Of a stretch of 64,000 nt of DNA, positions 1 to 13,340 are shown one piece after another (the first letter of the stretch is position 1; each line of letters begins with the position of its first letter). The stretch covers positions 29,831,719 to 29,895,718 of the forward strand of contig JBAIZL010000008.1 in NCBI GenBank assembly GCA_036971475.1. Reading direction: 5' to 3'. Source of the DNA: Prosapia bicincta (lineage: Eukaryota; Arthropoda; Insecta; Hemiptera; Cercopidae). Both the position numbers and the translations under genes were made by a program. The notes under the pieces are model-generated. The model searched no databases. It saw nothing but the letters and a program-made list of their open reading frames with translations, and was not told the origin of the DNA.

Positions 1-299
1 GTTTACACTAACAAGTTAGAAGAATACGTGTCTGGTGGACTCTGTTTACTTCACGTAAGAATCTAGTTCCTAAAATGGCAATCTTCGTTCTATTTTTTTC
101 GTGTACCTGCTGCTGATCGAAATGCCCCCTCAAAAAAAAGATGGTTAATGATGTTTATCATCCTGATGACCCTGATTTTGTTAAAAGGGCCCAGATGTTG
201 CTGAGTGAGGTTTGGTAGAGTGGTGTATAGTGGTGAGGAAATCATACAGAACGAAGATCCGGTTGAACCGGCTAACAGGTTCTATGGGTAACCGCTAAC

Positions 300-900
300 A
301 GGTCACTTTTTTTATGGATAAAGAGCTGACTATTGTCGACACATTGAAAGAAAGTAAAAGAGAAATGCCAAAGGACTTTCCTCCCCATAAAAAAATAGAG
401 AGCCGGGATCGTTTCTCTACAGATTCTCTCCTGATTTGACCCGTTTGAGCTAAACAAAACATCGCATAGAGGTGGATTTTTTCTTTCCTCTATTAAATAG
501 TTTTGGTTAAAAATGTGCCGCCTATTCTGCAATTCGAAGGCCACCCAGATGGCCTGTATTTGTATAATTCTATTTATTAAACATTTCAACAGCTAACACC
601 TTTATATATATGTCTTTGCCTCAAAGATGTCACACAGCTTGATCGTTATGAATTTATAGTAAAAGTAGCTTTGGATCTCTAGCAGTCGCATTTGAGAAAA
701 AGACTTCAGACAAGAACCTTGCATTTAAAAGCGTGGTCCATGACCACCGAGTTTCTAGGGGAAGGGACAACTGGGAATCAACTACAAGCGAAACCCGAAA
801 CTGATCGAATGGCAAAAAGCAGAGATGACATATCTGTCCATACAAAAAAAAAAAATTAAAACCTAAGATTCGTGTTTAGCAGGTGCAGAAATGTGCGTCT
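300..900 (+). pseudogene. piggyBac transposase relic, C-terminal part
   Basis: Plus-strand translation shows pieces of a piggyBac-family (DDE_Tnp_1_7) transposase in the right order but in shifting frames. At 316-430 there is a segment reading DKELTIVDTLKESKREMPK, matching the family's 'vGT.rknkreiPk' block. At 535-590 the tract RRPPRWPVFV followed by FYLLNISTAN matches the 'RWPl.vFynllni..vNa' block. Near 815-850 there is a C-terminal piece with the KKQR and C..CP beginning of the cysteine-rich tail. Stop codons and frameshifts separate the blocks, so this is dead. The first 300 bases could be more of the same element but hold no recognisable motif. No terminal inverted repeat or TTAA duplication could be placed. 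Confidence 0.6.
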
Positions 901-3150
901 AGTGTAAAATATGGGTAACATAACCTACTGGTCACCAAATAGACGATGAAGAACATAGGGTCCCAGTTGGTAAAATGGATTCGATGTGTTTACTTTTTTT
1001 TCTAATTATGTAATATTTCTGTAAATTATGCTAGTTCGTGTTTATGCTTTCCTGTGTCGTACATATACTTACTTCGTTTTCTCAGTCATTTCATTTTCAT
1101 TGTATTTATTGATCAACAGATATTTTTATATAATGTTTTAACAACACAATTTAGTGCACACTTTGTATACTTTCTTTAGCTTTTTGTTCTCTTACATTCA
1201 ATAAAATATATCATTAAAGTAAGAAGTAAGTATACTTATTTGTTTTCTACAAAAATATCACTACCCAGAAAAGAGATACAAAAGGCAAGAATTTATTACA
1301 TTTTTTTAAATATACGTGTCTGTCAGACAATGTTTGCATTTTCACCTTTACCAGACTAAGGGTTAATTATTTCATGTTTTTCACGTTTTGTCTTCCACCA
1401 TTATGCAAAACAATTATATTTAATAGTTTTCCATGCTTTTATTTGTTTCCATTTTCTGTTATCATGTCGATATTTTGTTATTTTATTATTATATTTTGAT
1501 TTTGAATTTTAATGACTTTATTATAGTTTTAGGGTTATTTAAATTATGTTGCTTTGTAGATTTTGCGTCAGCTAATCTATTATAATTCATACAATTAGGT
1601 ATTTCCCCAACTTGTTGAGATTTCGTATGTTTCGGCTTGCAGCCATTTTTATTTAAATTGTTTTCACTTTGTTTCCTCTCTTCCTAAATTCGTTCCATTT
1701 TGTTTCTGCTTTTGTTTAACCTTTTTGTTTTATATAAATTATTTTACCTATCATATAGTTTCTCATTTTCGCAATCAATTAATTTAATTGCATTTCCTTT
1801 AATACCCTTGATGTCGCTTTGTTTATTTATAATTTTTGTTGGAATTATATTGGCAATGTTTCGTATTGTTTTTTTTTTTGTATTTGTCTGTCGGATCTTA
1901 ATTTATTTTTATTCCTTGTTCCCCGGTTCTAAAATGGAGAACTTAACTTCGTTCATTTTAATATTTTATTCCCCTCTGTCATTGTTTGCTTTATCTTTTG
2001 TTTTTTTCTTCGTTGTTCTTATTGTCTCCTACCCTCAGCATACTTGGATCATGCCCAAAAGTTTTTCTTGATGGCTCTTCCCATTCGCCATTAAGTATAA
2101 ACCCCTCCCTGATGGCTCAGTCGGTGTTGTTTGTCCGGTGGGTTTATTTGGGTGCCTAAATGTTTGATTAAATACTGGCATGACTGGAAGGTTTTATTTT
2201 TTGTCGGTTACGGTATTTTTTAATTACTGCCTATTTTTCCATTTTATTTGTAATAAATCCTGATGGAACCTTTGCCCATCAAATTCCTTTGTTACGCACG
2301 ATTTACCCATAAACATGGGTTTATGCGGGCTTCTATCGTACACAAAGTGTTTGTCCCCAAAATAAGATCAACCCATAAGTTGTCTAAAATCAGGAAAACA
2401 AACTCCTTTTTATTTCCATTAAGTGTAAGAGGGAGAATTGTTCGTAGTTTAACCCTTTTACATGTCGCCCCTAGATGTGACTATCTCTACATTAAATACA
2501 GGTAACTCGTAAAAAATATTTCCCTGTTGTTTTATAGCTAAGTATTTATGAGTTTTAGTCATAACACAGACATTTGAAAGCCTCTGTCTATTTCTGAAAT
2601 CTTTTGGCCTTTACTTGAGCATTCTATAACTGAACATTGGTCTATCGGCTCCAGTTTTAGAACCGAGTCTTCTCTTTAAATTAATAAGTCATCCCTTATG
2701 AACATGGAAAATAATAACATAATTTCTGCTAGTGGCGTTAAACCGTGGCCACTAGCCACAACTACGATAAATTTCAATTTGTCAAATACATCTCTTGATA
2801 ATGTAACAGCTTCACAGTACATTTTTTTTATTTAAAACGAAAGTTTTTTAACAGTGTCTAAATTGCAAATATGTTGCCAACAGGAGACTAGGCCTGTCGA
2901 TAGTCATCAATGGAATAACGTATCCAGGAAGCCGGACGTTCAGAGTTAAATTCGTCACGGGCAAGTATCGTACAATCACATAAAGAAAAAACATATAAAA
3001 ACTTTTTAATAAACTTAAATATAAAAATATAAAATAAAGAGATGTTATTTAAAATTTACTGACGTGATTACTTCACTTTTATTTTTTAAAAGCTTGAATT
3101 TGTATAAGAATAAATGAATTTATATACGATATTAATGAAATAATAAATAA
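901..3150. other. AT-rich stretch with no supported gene
   Basis: T-rich low-complexity DNA. Open frames here, such as one at 1700-2071, are composed of F, L, I, S and V from T-rich sequence and look like chance. No splice-bounded exon, transposase motif or RNA gene was recognised. Confidence 0.5.
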
Positions 3151-3159
3151 TATAAATAA

Positions 3160-3160
<1 letters not shown>

Positions 3161-3215
<55 letters not shown>
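3161..3215. repeat. (TA)n microsatellite
   Basis: About 55 bp of uninterrupted TA, directly abutting a PLE terminal fragment on its right side. Confidence 0.95.
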
Positions 3216-3218
<3 letters not shown>

Positions 3219-3365
3219 GTATGGTGATATGTTTTCTTGTAATATAGTTAATAAATTAAAAATATTTCAAAAACAAGAATACTTTTAATGAATATATTTA
3301 TTCAAAGCTTTTATTAGATAATAAAAATATTTTATTAGATAATTATTTTCCTGAATCAAATGATT
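3216..3365 (-). mobile_element. Degenerate Penelope-like element terminus
   Basis: The first 90 bases (atggtgatatgttttcttg, then the run to tattcaaagctttt) are nearly identical to 16,392-16,490, which leads into a better preserved PLE end. Here the stem region that follows aaagctttt is replaced by repeated ttattagataa, so the hammerhead-like fold seen elsewhere is lost. Confidence 0.45.
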
Positions 3366-3875
3366 ACTAAATAAGGAAAATTTTTCAAAAAATATTGACA
3401 AAAGTTTTGATAAATGTTATAATAATTAAAATAATTTAATGCAAATAAAGAATAACTTTAATAATACATTTGTCATTCATTAAACCAAATATTACATGTT
3501 ATATTAATTATAAGATACTTAAGAACTATACAATATGTTTTGTACAAATTGTGTGTAAAGAAAATTAACATTAAAGAATGCCTGACAACAAATTTAATAA
3601 TATTAGATGAAATAAAAAGACTCTCAGAGAAATTCTTAAATAATATTGAATAATTAAATTAATGTTTTTGTAATTACTTATGTCACTATTTAATTTGCAT
3701 ATTTTTGGAAATTTATTATAAACTATTTTAAAGTATAAGAAATATTTTTTTAATTATCAAAATTTAATTTAAATTAGTTAAAGGTTTCAAGGTTTCCAGT
3801 TTCAAGTTCAATAATCCAAACTCTTGCGGAGCCAAGTTATAAAACTTATTATAGTTTTACCAACTTTAACCATAA

Positions 3876-5807
<1,932 letters not shown>

Positions 5808-5846
<39 letters not shown>
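5808..5846. repeat. (TA)n microsatellite
   Basis: About 39 bp of TA repeat. Confidence 0.95.
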
Positions 5847-5847
<1 letters not shown>

Positions 5848-6600
5848 GTTTGGAATTATTAACTAGTAAATTGTAAATTTTTCCATTTTATTCTTTTATG
5901 CAAAAAAACGATATATCGATACTAATCGATGTAAACTTCCTACTCTAGTCAGTACTCTAGTTGTACAGTGCTGGGCGCACATAGTACGAATGTGTAATTG
6001 TGATATTTCGTAAATGAATAACTCACTTAAGGATTATCAAATAACTATAAAGGATTATCAATATAAGTTATTAATAATAAATCCAATTCATAAGGGATTA
6101 TTATTATGAGTTAACAGTATCGAAAACTTGTGTAAGTGTAAGTTAACAATTTAACAAGAGTTTACTTAACAAAAAGTCTGGTCGCAAGTAATACCAAAGT
6201 AATAAGTAGTTAATAATAATAACTCCAATTCATGAAAGACTATTAATATAAGTTATTTATAATTGACTTTTTTATAAATGGTAGTATTTAAAAAAAAAGT
6301 AACTAGTTTTCCGAGCATTTTTGCAAACTAAATAGAGACAAGCAACAGTTCGGTTATTTAAGTTTTTGTAGTAGACCTAGTAGCCTACTGTAACAATAAT
6401 TGCAGATAATCGAATTTAATATACGTATACATATTTAATTTATGTAATTGTATGGAATAAAGAAAAAAATCATTCATTTTCTAAAGTCTTACCCTCTACG
6501 ATTGAGTGCATTAATTGAGAACCTTCATAACGTTTTGAAAGGTCGGCAACACTACGCTGCATCACGCGGAATAGGGATGGTTGAAGTTGATGTTTTAACT
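5847..6600. other. Intergenic AT-rich DNA
   Basis: No gene seen. It contains a cluster of CGAT words, including TATCGATA at 5914-5921, and several partial repeats of a 'ggattatcaa..aagttattaataataa' theme between 6030 and 6260. Confidence 0.4.
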
Positions 6601-6601
6601 C

Positions 6602-6750
6602 AACTGATGCGCACGCATTAGTTGCCACTACACATCAGTTTAAAACAACTGATGCGAAACAATAGGTTTACAAGTAACTACTCTTGCTTGAACTAATGCG
6701 AGCACATCAGTTGAATGAAAACATCCGCTTTGGCCGTCCTAACTAATGCG
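6602..6750. repeat. Cluster of seven AACTRATGCG-type motifs, both orientations
   Basis: AACTGATGCG or AACTAATGCG occurs at 6602, 6647, 6691 and 6741. The reverse complement occurs complete at 6614 and as CATCAGTT at 6633 and 6705. Seven full or partial copies lie within 150 bp in an otherwise unstructured stretch. Function unknown; it could be clustered protein-binding sites or the subterminal repeats of a small transposon. Confidence 0.7.
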
Positions 6751-6920
6751 AGCTACTGCTAACTAACATATTGATTATTAGGTGAATATATACCCTTTGA
6801 ATAATTCTTAGATTTCTATTTTAGTGACTGAATGCTAGTTCAGAAAAGTAGTACCTTTTCAATTTTTAAAAAAATTATCAATTTCAATTTTTCGATTTCT
6901 CCTTATCGTTTTTTCAATGG

Positions 6921-6978
6921 TATTGAGAGTGTTGTGTGTAGAGTAGGCTATTTTGTTCCACACACAACACTCTCAATA
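6921..6978. repeat. Perfect 19-bp inverted repeat at a PLE junction
   Basis: tattgagagtgttgtgtgt (6921-6939) is the exact reverse complement of 6960-6978, with a 20-bp loop. It sits at the 5' edge of a plus-strand PLE fragment. Confidence 0.9.
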
Positions 6979-7480
6979 AACAATTTAAACCCAACCACGA
7001 AATCGTCGACATGGACAACGCCGCTGGAGTTTAAAAACTGTCTAGGCCAGACAGGGAGGTCTTTCTACACACGCTACCAAGAACATATAAACGCACTAAC
7101 AAACAATAAATTACCTATCTAACTTCGCCAAACATCTTAAGTCCACAAAATATGACTACATAGACATAGCATCCAACCTACAAATTCTTCATAAACAATA
7201 CGGAAATAACCAAAGTTACACAACCGAACAATACGAAATATACAAACATTTCAAACTACACCCTACACACATACTCAACACCCAACTACATTATAACTCA
7301 CACCACTTTTCGACATCATAAATCCTAATGCTCACCAAATACACCCACACCCGACCGTCACCATAATATCCCACCCCCACCCTAACCTATGATAACTTTG
7401 ACATCAGTTACGGTCTGAATTAACAATGGGACATATCTCCCGGAGCGGCCGTCCTCAACAAATATAAGTAAGTGCTACTA
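6979..7480 (+). mobile_element. Penelope-like element 3' fragment: GIY-YIG C-terminal half and 3' terminus
   Basis: The plus frame reads GQTGRSFYTRYQEH, the second half of a PLE GIY-YIG endonuclease (GQTGR..f..R..EH). It is followed, in another frame, by the usual post-endonuclease region (FAKHL-like, LQILH-like, EIYKH-like). The 3' end (7401-7478) carries the terminal sequence aacaatgggacatatctccc and gtcctcaacaaatataagta, also found at 43,420, 46,755 and 52,770. The upstream reverse transcriptase is missing and the frame is broken. Confidence 0.65.
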
Positions 7481-7483
7481 TAG

Positions 7484-7484
7484 G

Positions 7485-7536
<52 letters not shown>

Positions 7537-7573
7537 CAATATGTATTCTTGTGTATTAATAAAGAAGTTCTTT

Positions 7574-7613
<40 letters not shown>
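7484..7613. repeat. Two (TA)n tracts with a short spacer
   Basis: TA runs at 7484-7533 and 7577-7613 separated by about 43 bp. They lie between a plus-strand PLE end on the left and a minus-strand PLE end on the right. Confidence 0.9.
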
Positions 7614-7617
<4 letters not shown>

Positions 7618-8520
7618 CAACATAGGTTATTCAAATACAAGAATATTTTTTAACTTATATTCAAAGCTTTTCGTTGGTAAACAGTACCAACATCATCAGG
7701 AATGAAAATTACAATAATGTAAGCTATAGGCCTAAAACATATGTAAAATTAGAAATAGAATTGTTGCTAAATTTATACAAATTGCCAAATTTATTTTGTT
7801 GCTGTAACATTATAGACATTAAATGTAGTATCAAATTTAGAATGTATTTGTTCTTTTATTAATTTGTTATTATTATTGTGTTTATATATTTCGAATGCTT
7901 CATATATATTCTTTCTTAATCCCTTATTAATTGCTTTTATAAGTTTCATATTTTCTATGTTTGGAAATTGGTGCTTATTATTAATACAATGATTTGCGAA
8001 ATTTGATTTATATATTTCTGGATTAATATAGGCATTCAAATGTTCTTCATATCTTTTTTTTAATTTTGTCTTGGTTTGACATATATAAGCTTTATTACAA
8101 TTTTCGCTTCTAGTTTATAAACACCACCTTTTTCATGCACATTAATTGTTTTATTCTTGTTATTTATTATGTTTATTATTAGTTTTGTATGCAATTTTGA
8201 TATTTGTATTTTTAAATGATATTGGTGATATTTTTTATTTCATGGCCTATAAATAAAAATGAAGTCCATATTGTATTATTATTACTATTGCAAATTAAAT
8301 TATTATTTTGTTTATTAAAAATATTATAATTAAGTTTGTCAACAGTTTTCTTTTTATAACCATTTTCTAATGCAATTTGATAAATTATGTTTTTTTCTCT
8401 TATTTTATTTTCTTCATTCATGGGTATTTTATGCATTCTATATAATAAGTTATATAAAGCAGCCATTTTTTTATTATATGGATGATTAGAATTATTTCTT
8501 AAAAGAGGAAGATTATTTTA
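7614..8520 (-). mobile_element. Penelope-like element, 5'-truncated: RT thumb, GIY-YIG and terminus
   Basis: Read on the minus strand. At 8466-8212 a frame begins MAALYNLLYRMHKIPMNEEN and continues to IALENGYKKK, matching the PLE reverse-transcriptase thumb region. At 8170-8045, with a frameshift, come GGVYKL, CNKAY and QTKTKLKKRYEEH, a GIY-YIG endonuclease. At 8039-7791 come FANHCINN and IYEAFEIYKHNN, the conserved PLE C-terminus. The 3' terminus (7707-7614) includes the hammerhead-like fold. The catalytic RT palm is absent, so the copy is 5'-truncated and inactive. Confidence 0.75.
7661..7707 (-). ncRNA. Hammerhead-ribozyme-like motif in PLE terminus
   Basis: On the minus strand: ATTC, then CTGATGA, then stem GTTGGTA / TACCAAC closing a short loop, then GAA, then palindromic AAGCTT, then T and GAAT. 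This resembles a minimal hammerhead: core CUGANGA, stem II, GAAA, a very short palindromic stem III, a NUH site, and stem I (ATTC/GAAT). One extra U follows the CUGAUGA core, which is atypical. PLEs are known to carry minimal hammerheads in their terminal repeats; activity here is inference. Confidence 0.45.
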
Positions 8521-8865
8521 CTTTAAAAACAGCTGTAAGAAAAATAAGATAAGGGGAAAGTTAACTTTAAATAAAGTCCTTCCTAGAGTAGGCCTGTTTC
8601 ATATATTGCTGTAAATAATGGTCTTTCTGGGTACCAAACATGTTGAACAATGATATAGCTTAGAAGTATGCTCTTAGGAACTTCTGGCCACTGTTTCATT
8701 CTCTATCAATCTGTTTTTCCAGTTTAAGTTGAAATATCGTAACAGGCTGAAGTATTAGTCTGTTTGTAACCTATGGTTACAAACCTAGTATTAAAACTGT
8801 GTTTTATCCCACATGTGACCTTTTGCGCTGTGGGTCATAAAACCCAATATGAATTATTATTATAT

Positions 8866-9107
8866 TTCATAATAAATAATACATACAACAAACCTCTAAC
8901 CAGAAATATTTTTATTCTAGTTTTGTGTACATTTTGGTTACAAAGTAACCATCCTCAAGGACATGACAATACATACCGACTCAGTACAATCTGACAAAAA
9001 GAGTATATATTGTCATGTGTCTGAGGATAGTTACTTTATGTACTTAAGACTAGAATAAGGATATTTGTGGTTAGAGGTTTGTTGTGTGTAATATTTAATA
9101 ATAATAG
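8866..9107. repeat. Imperfect inverted repeat (foldback), arms about 100 bp
   Basis: Left arm 8866-8970 (with aacaaacctctaacca, attctagt and gacatgacaat) pairs with right arm 9008-9107 (with attgtcatgt, actagaat and ggttagaggtttgtt), around a loop of about 37 bp. No coding motif. Probably a foldback/MITE-like element. Confidence 0.75.
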
Positions 9108-9129
9108 ACCACAGTAAATTATTTCAAGA

Positions 9130-9780
9130 AATTAATGAAATTATTTTATATTTAACTTTTCCTTTGAATGTAAATAAGTGAATAATTACCATTAGTTGTG
9201 CAATCAATAGCCTATAGTTCCATTATAAATGTAGTCAATCAATATTTGTAGTAAAATTATACATGAAGAAGACAGATTAGTTAAAATTATCACTACTGAT
9301 GTAGGAAAGATTTTTTTTTTGTTATGACATAACTGCTGACTCTACTGGAAAAACAAATACTTATAGAAATTTAAAATTATTATATTTTAAAACGAATTGT
9401 ATATGATGAGTTTAAATACATCAAGCTAAATTTTTGTATTTAAAAATTGTTTTAAGATAAATATGAAACATTTTAAAAAATTGAGAAGAAAAATTGATAT
9501 ATACATATATATATATACACATATTCTTACAAGTACAGAATTAGGATCAATTGGTACTGGAATGAAGAGTAGCACCATCAATCTAAAGCTGTTTATGCAC
9601 ACTTGAATATGTCTAGTTATCTTTGAAATTTCTATTTAGTTTTTTAAAACTATTACTAAAACAGAAATTTAAAAAAATTGGAATTGATACTAAATTTAAA
9701 GACTTAATTAATTAAAAAAATTAATTTACCATTTTTTACACTAAAACAACTTCCTATCTAGATTTCATAACCTTTTTTTT
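9130..9780. other. AT-rich DNA, no gene seen
   Basis: Only low-complexity AT DNA and a short TA tract near 9500. Confidence 0.4.
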
Positions 9781-9784
9781 TTAA

Positions 9785-10030
9785 ATTACAAACACACACA
9801 CACTGCCGCTGCCAAACCTTTCTAGTTTCACATCTAGAAAGCAGAAACCTTATCCCCGAAGTTCACGTTCCACGACCTACCTATTTGTGCCTGGTGATGA
9901 TGGACACTGTAGGGCCGAAACGCTCTAGTATAGCCGCGGTCAAAATATGATCGCGCCCGACTTACCAAATCCTGGTACCTGTGGTGTGTCGAGCGTGATC
10001 TGCCAGTGAATAAATTCCTGAACTTTGTTT
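9785..10030. mobile_element. GC-richer fragment, possibly a PLE terminus
   Basis: This block is clearly richer in G and C than its flanks. It includes tggtgatgatgg, ggccgaaacgctctag and gtgaataaattcctgaac. A 'gatgatgg ... ccgaaacg' arrangement is typical of PLE terminal repeats, but no coding part is attached and the stem is weak. It could equally be the 3' end of another retroelement. Confidence 0.25.
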
Positions 10031-10039
10031 TTCAAAAAC

Positions 10040-11740
10040 TAACCATTGGTTTAAACATATTTTATACTTTTGATATACTAAAATTTTATCTATAACTTTG
10101 TTATGGCTTTAATTTAATTAATTAGTTTTTTACTGGTTGCTGGTTGGAAAAATTTCATACAATTTTAATTACTACTTTTACCACCGGGTATGTTTAATAA
10201 TTTTGAAACAATTTTCGATTGTTCTTACTTGTGTCTTAATAGCTTTTAAAAATTAAAACATATATTAAAATTAAAATTTCTCTTACATTATATATTTTTC
10301 TACGTTTAATTCCTGTAAATCTTTGTTATTTGTAATTCTAGTAATTTTATATGCAATTCTTTACACTTGATATTAATTTAAATTTCTTATAAAATTCTTA
10401 ATTGTTTGTAAGTCTGATCAAGTTTAGCAGTTGATTGAATAATACATGAATTTATGTAAAACGTTAATTTTTTATCCTAAGATAATAGAACTTGTTGCTT
10501 AATATTTCATCTTATTTTCAATTCATTAACAATGATGTTAATACAGTTAAAAAATTAGTCATTTGTTTATATATTCTTTAAATTATTAATTTTCAATACG
10601 AGAATAACTTTTTTACATATTTTGAAATTTTATTACATGAATTTAGAAAAATTTTCACTATAATTAATAAATGGTTAGTGATATTAAAATTAAATCTTGC
10701 CATAAAAACTCTCACTGGGATGGCTGTGATCGTCCTGGTTTTGTTGAAGTTTTCTTTCTGCATATATCGTCACCGATCGATTTTAGAGCCGTATTATTAC
10801 TTATTATTACATCTTACGCTGTTAAAAATTTGTAGTTCGTTTCGCGGGCGTTCAACAGCAAGTCATCTTCACGTCCATCTGGGCTTGGTCTCGTCCTCAG
10901 CCACGGAACAGCATCCTAGATTTCCTCTGTTTCTTGATCTCTAACAGAACACGTCCGTCGTCCACTAAAAGCCTATTGCCGCAATATTCCTCGCTAGCGG
11001 GCTCACCCCTTCTCTCTACCTGGTTTATCGCTTGTACAAGACCTGTTTGGACTTGTATGATAGTGTCTTCATTTACCTTTCTGAATTAGATTTTTGTATG
11101 TTTTTTTCGCTGAGGCTTTATATATGTCACTTCTGGTGTAATACATTGATATTTTTTGACACCATAATCTTTTTCACAATTCAAGAAGTTGTTACAAACT
11201 TGAATCACAGTTCTAGCCCTTTCCGTTTGTAAGTTGTACCTTTAAGTCACTTGAAAAATTTATATATCTGAACACTTTTCAAAGTCTTTAAGAATTTATT
11301 TAACCATTTATTAATTACATTGTTTAAGACTTTTGTTAATAAATTTGTTACTTTACAATAATCTATTTATTTATTAATTTCTTTCTTCTTATCATAAAAC
11401 AATTCTCTTCTACTTTATGCTTTATAATTTTATTTTCAATTTTTATTTTCATATTTTATTTTTATGTTTTGGTTTGTTACAAATAACAAAAATTTATTTT
11501 ATATTAAATCTTACAAGCTAGAAGAAATAATTAATTTCCTGCATTTGCTCCGTTTTGTGAATAAAGTCGTTCTTTTCCGGCCAGCCTTGTTTACTTAGAT
11601 GGCCTTGTTTACTTAAACAGATAACGTTGCTAGTCCTCAACGATTCATAGTAGCGATGTCAATTCTAAACTTTTAAAATTTAATATTTTTAAAAGATTTT
11701 ACCACAAACAAAATCTTTCCTTTGAGACTTTTTGACCGTC
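10040..11740. other. No supported gene; GC-richer patch at about 10,700-11,060
   Basis: Mostly AT-rich. The patch at 10,700-11,060 has near-average base composition and overlapping frames on both strands: an 88-codon plus frame, and a minus frame with VERRGEPASEEYCGN-like sequence. Neither resembles a family I know. It could be an untranslated exon or an old insertion. Confidence 0.3.
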
Positions 11741-11741
11741 T

Positions 11742-11742
11742 C

Positions 11743-11820
<78 letters not shown>
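11742..11820. repeat. (CA)n microsatellite
   Basis: About 79 bp of CA immediately left of a PLE 3' fragment. Confidence 0.97.
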
Positions 11821-11824
<4 letters not shown>

Positions 11825-11832
11825 TACACACA

Positions 11833-12178
11833 ATTGTGAAAATATACAAACTAATTAATATACTACTATAGGTATCACTTTGCCACTACTTACTTTAAAA
11901 AAACACTACTTGTTGATATTTTTTTCAGAAGACACGTTTCACACTAGATCAGTGCACTTTTCAATGATGTGATTCACGGACAAGACGGTTGCTCTGGTGT
12001 ATTGTGTTGGTGTGAGTCTGTGGAGTTTTGGTGCTCTGTGCTGTGTTATTGTTCATAGAGTAGTTGTTAATTATGTATTCAAATATAGTATTAGATTGTA
12101 GGTGTGTATTATCCTTTAGAATGTGTTGTGGGTGGTTATCGTGGTGTTTGTATATCGCAAAGTTTTCTGTTGTGTTTA
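11833..12178 (-). mobile_element. Penelope-like element 3' fragment at the left edge of the tandem array
   Basis: The minus strand reads NLNTTENFAIYKHHDNHPQ and FEYIINNYSMNNNTAQSTK, the C-terminal tail of the PLE family that recurs at 14,175, 25,830 and 42,764. The fragment is nearly identical to 14,175-14,525 and stops abruptly at about 12,178. There the sequence switches to the leader of tandem unit 1 with a short shared word (tagattga). Confidence 0.7.
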
Positions 12179-12492
12179 GATTGAAGCATTTCCTCTTTGA
12201 GCAGAACCCTTTAATGATGGTTTGTTTACAGTCCAACTAACATTTACTTGCTCCATCCAATGGCTCATAGTTAAGACAAAGTGGTTACTTCACTTTAAAA
12301 CAGGAAAATATGGTTTTTTATTGTTAAAGTTGAACAGACACGCCACCGTAAGGCAGATAAAACCCGTATAAGGTGGTTTCAGAGATAACAAGCAACTCCA
12401 TAATTTACTGTAGAGTATAAATAGATTGTCCTAGTTAATTTGCACAGTATTGTAGATCTGTAATGTCATTCAATGTTTTCTGTCACATACAC

Positions 12493-12497
<5 letters not shown>

Positions 12498-12522
<25 letters not shown>
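12498..12522. repeat. Short (CA)n tract in the unit leader
   Basis: Also present at the equivalent places in unit 2 (about 24,610) and, shortened, in unit 3 (about 38,310), so it predates the duplication and has changed length since. Confidence 0.85.
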
Positions 12523-12526
<4 letters not shown>

Positions 12527-12965
12527 TTAGTAAATTATTTAAGACGAATGATTTTGAAAAATCACTTAAATAGTAATCTCATATTAAAGATGTTTTTTTC
12601 TAATTATTATTATTAATATCGTACTAATCTTGTTTTGTAATCACATTTCTCAAAATTTATTGTAATTCATTATTGTGGTAAAGTATTCATCAATTGTGTT
12701 ATTAGTTGTATTTACAATAAAGAGCAGTTTAACATCTACTTTTAAAACTTATTTTTTAATAACAGGCTTTTTATTTAGTATATAACCAGGGTTGTCCTAG
12801 GGTATGTTTTATTTGTAAATTAATTCTATTTTAAAATATTCAGGATTACAATGTCTCAATTCTAAATTCGTAACAACACTTTGATGAAATAATGTACAAT
12901 AATATTTACAAAATTATTGAACTTCGATGTTTTGACCACACCAACCATTTTGTTTTGCCATTGAA

Positions 12966-12968
<3 letters not shown>

Positions 12969-13019
<51 letters not shown>

Positions 13020-13286
13020 TGATACATATTCCTTCACGGATGGAAAAATATGATGAAATGTTACTATCTGGAGTACATCCGTTCATTCTGCAGTCCATAA
13101 ATTCGCAGTTCCGACGTTTCGCTAGAATCTCATCCAGCATTGACGAGGTGAACCCAACAACAGTCACTCGCTCTTCTACTGTTGTTGGGTTCACCTCGTC
13201 AATGCTGGATGAGATTCTAGCGAAACGTCGGAACTGCGAATTTATGGACTGCAGAATGAACGGATGTACTCCAGATAGTAACATTT

Positions 13287-13340
<54 letters not shown>
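12969..13340. repeat. TA tract split by a palindromic insertion
   Basis: TA runs at 12,969-13,016 and 13,294-13,339 flank the palindrome at 13,048-13,294. Unit 2 has a single uninterrupted TA run (24,957-25,000) at this place, so the palindrome inserted into the TA tract of unit 1. Confidence 0.85.
13048..13294. repeat. Perfect 117-bp inverted repeat
   Basis: Left arm 13,048-13,164 and right arm 13,178-13,294 appear exact reverse complements around a 13-bp spacer. The arms contain gcgaaacgtcggaactg preceded by gctggatgagattctagc, a PLE-terminus type of stem followed by GAAAC. I infer two PLE ends in inverted orientation. No coding sequence is left. Confidence 0.9.

Noticed and set aside
1700..2071. 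123-codon plus-strand frame rich in F, L and I, looking like membrane segments
   Set aside because: T-rich low-complexity DNA produces such frames by chance; no start context, splice site or homologue pattern.
5907..5930. TATCGATA and neighbouring CGAT words resembling insect DREF/BEAF sites
   Set aside because: Too short to support a promoter or insulator call, and the organism is not established.
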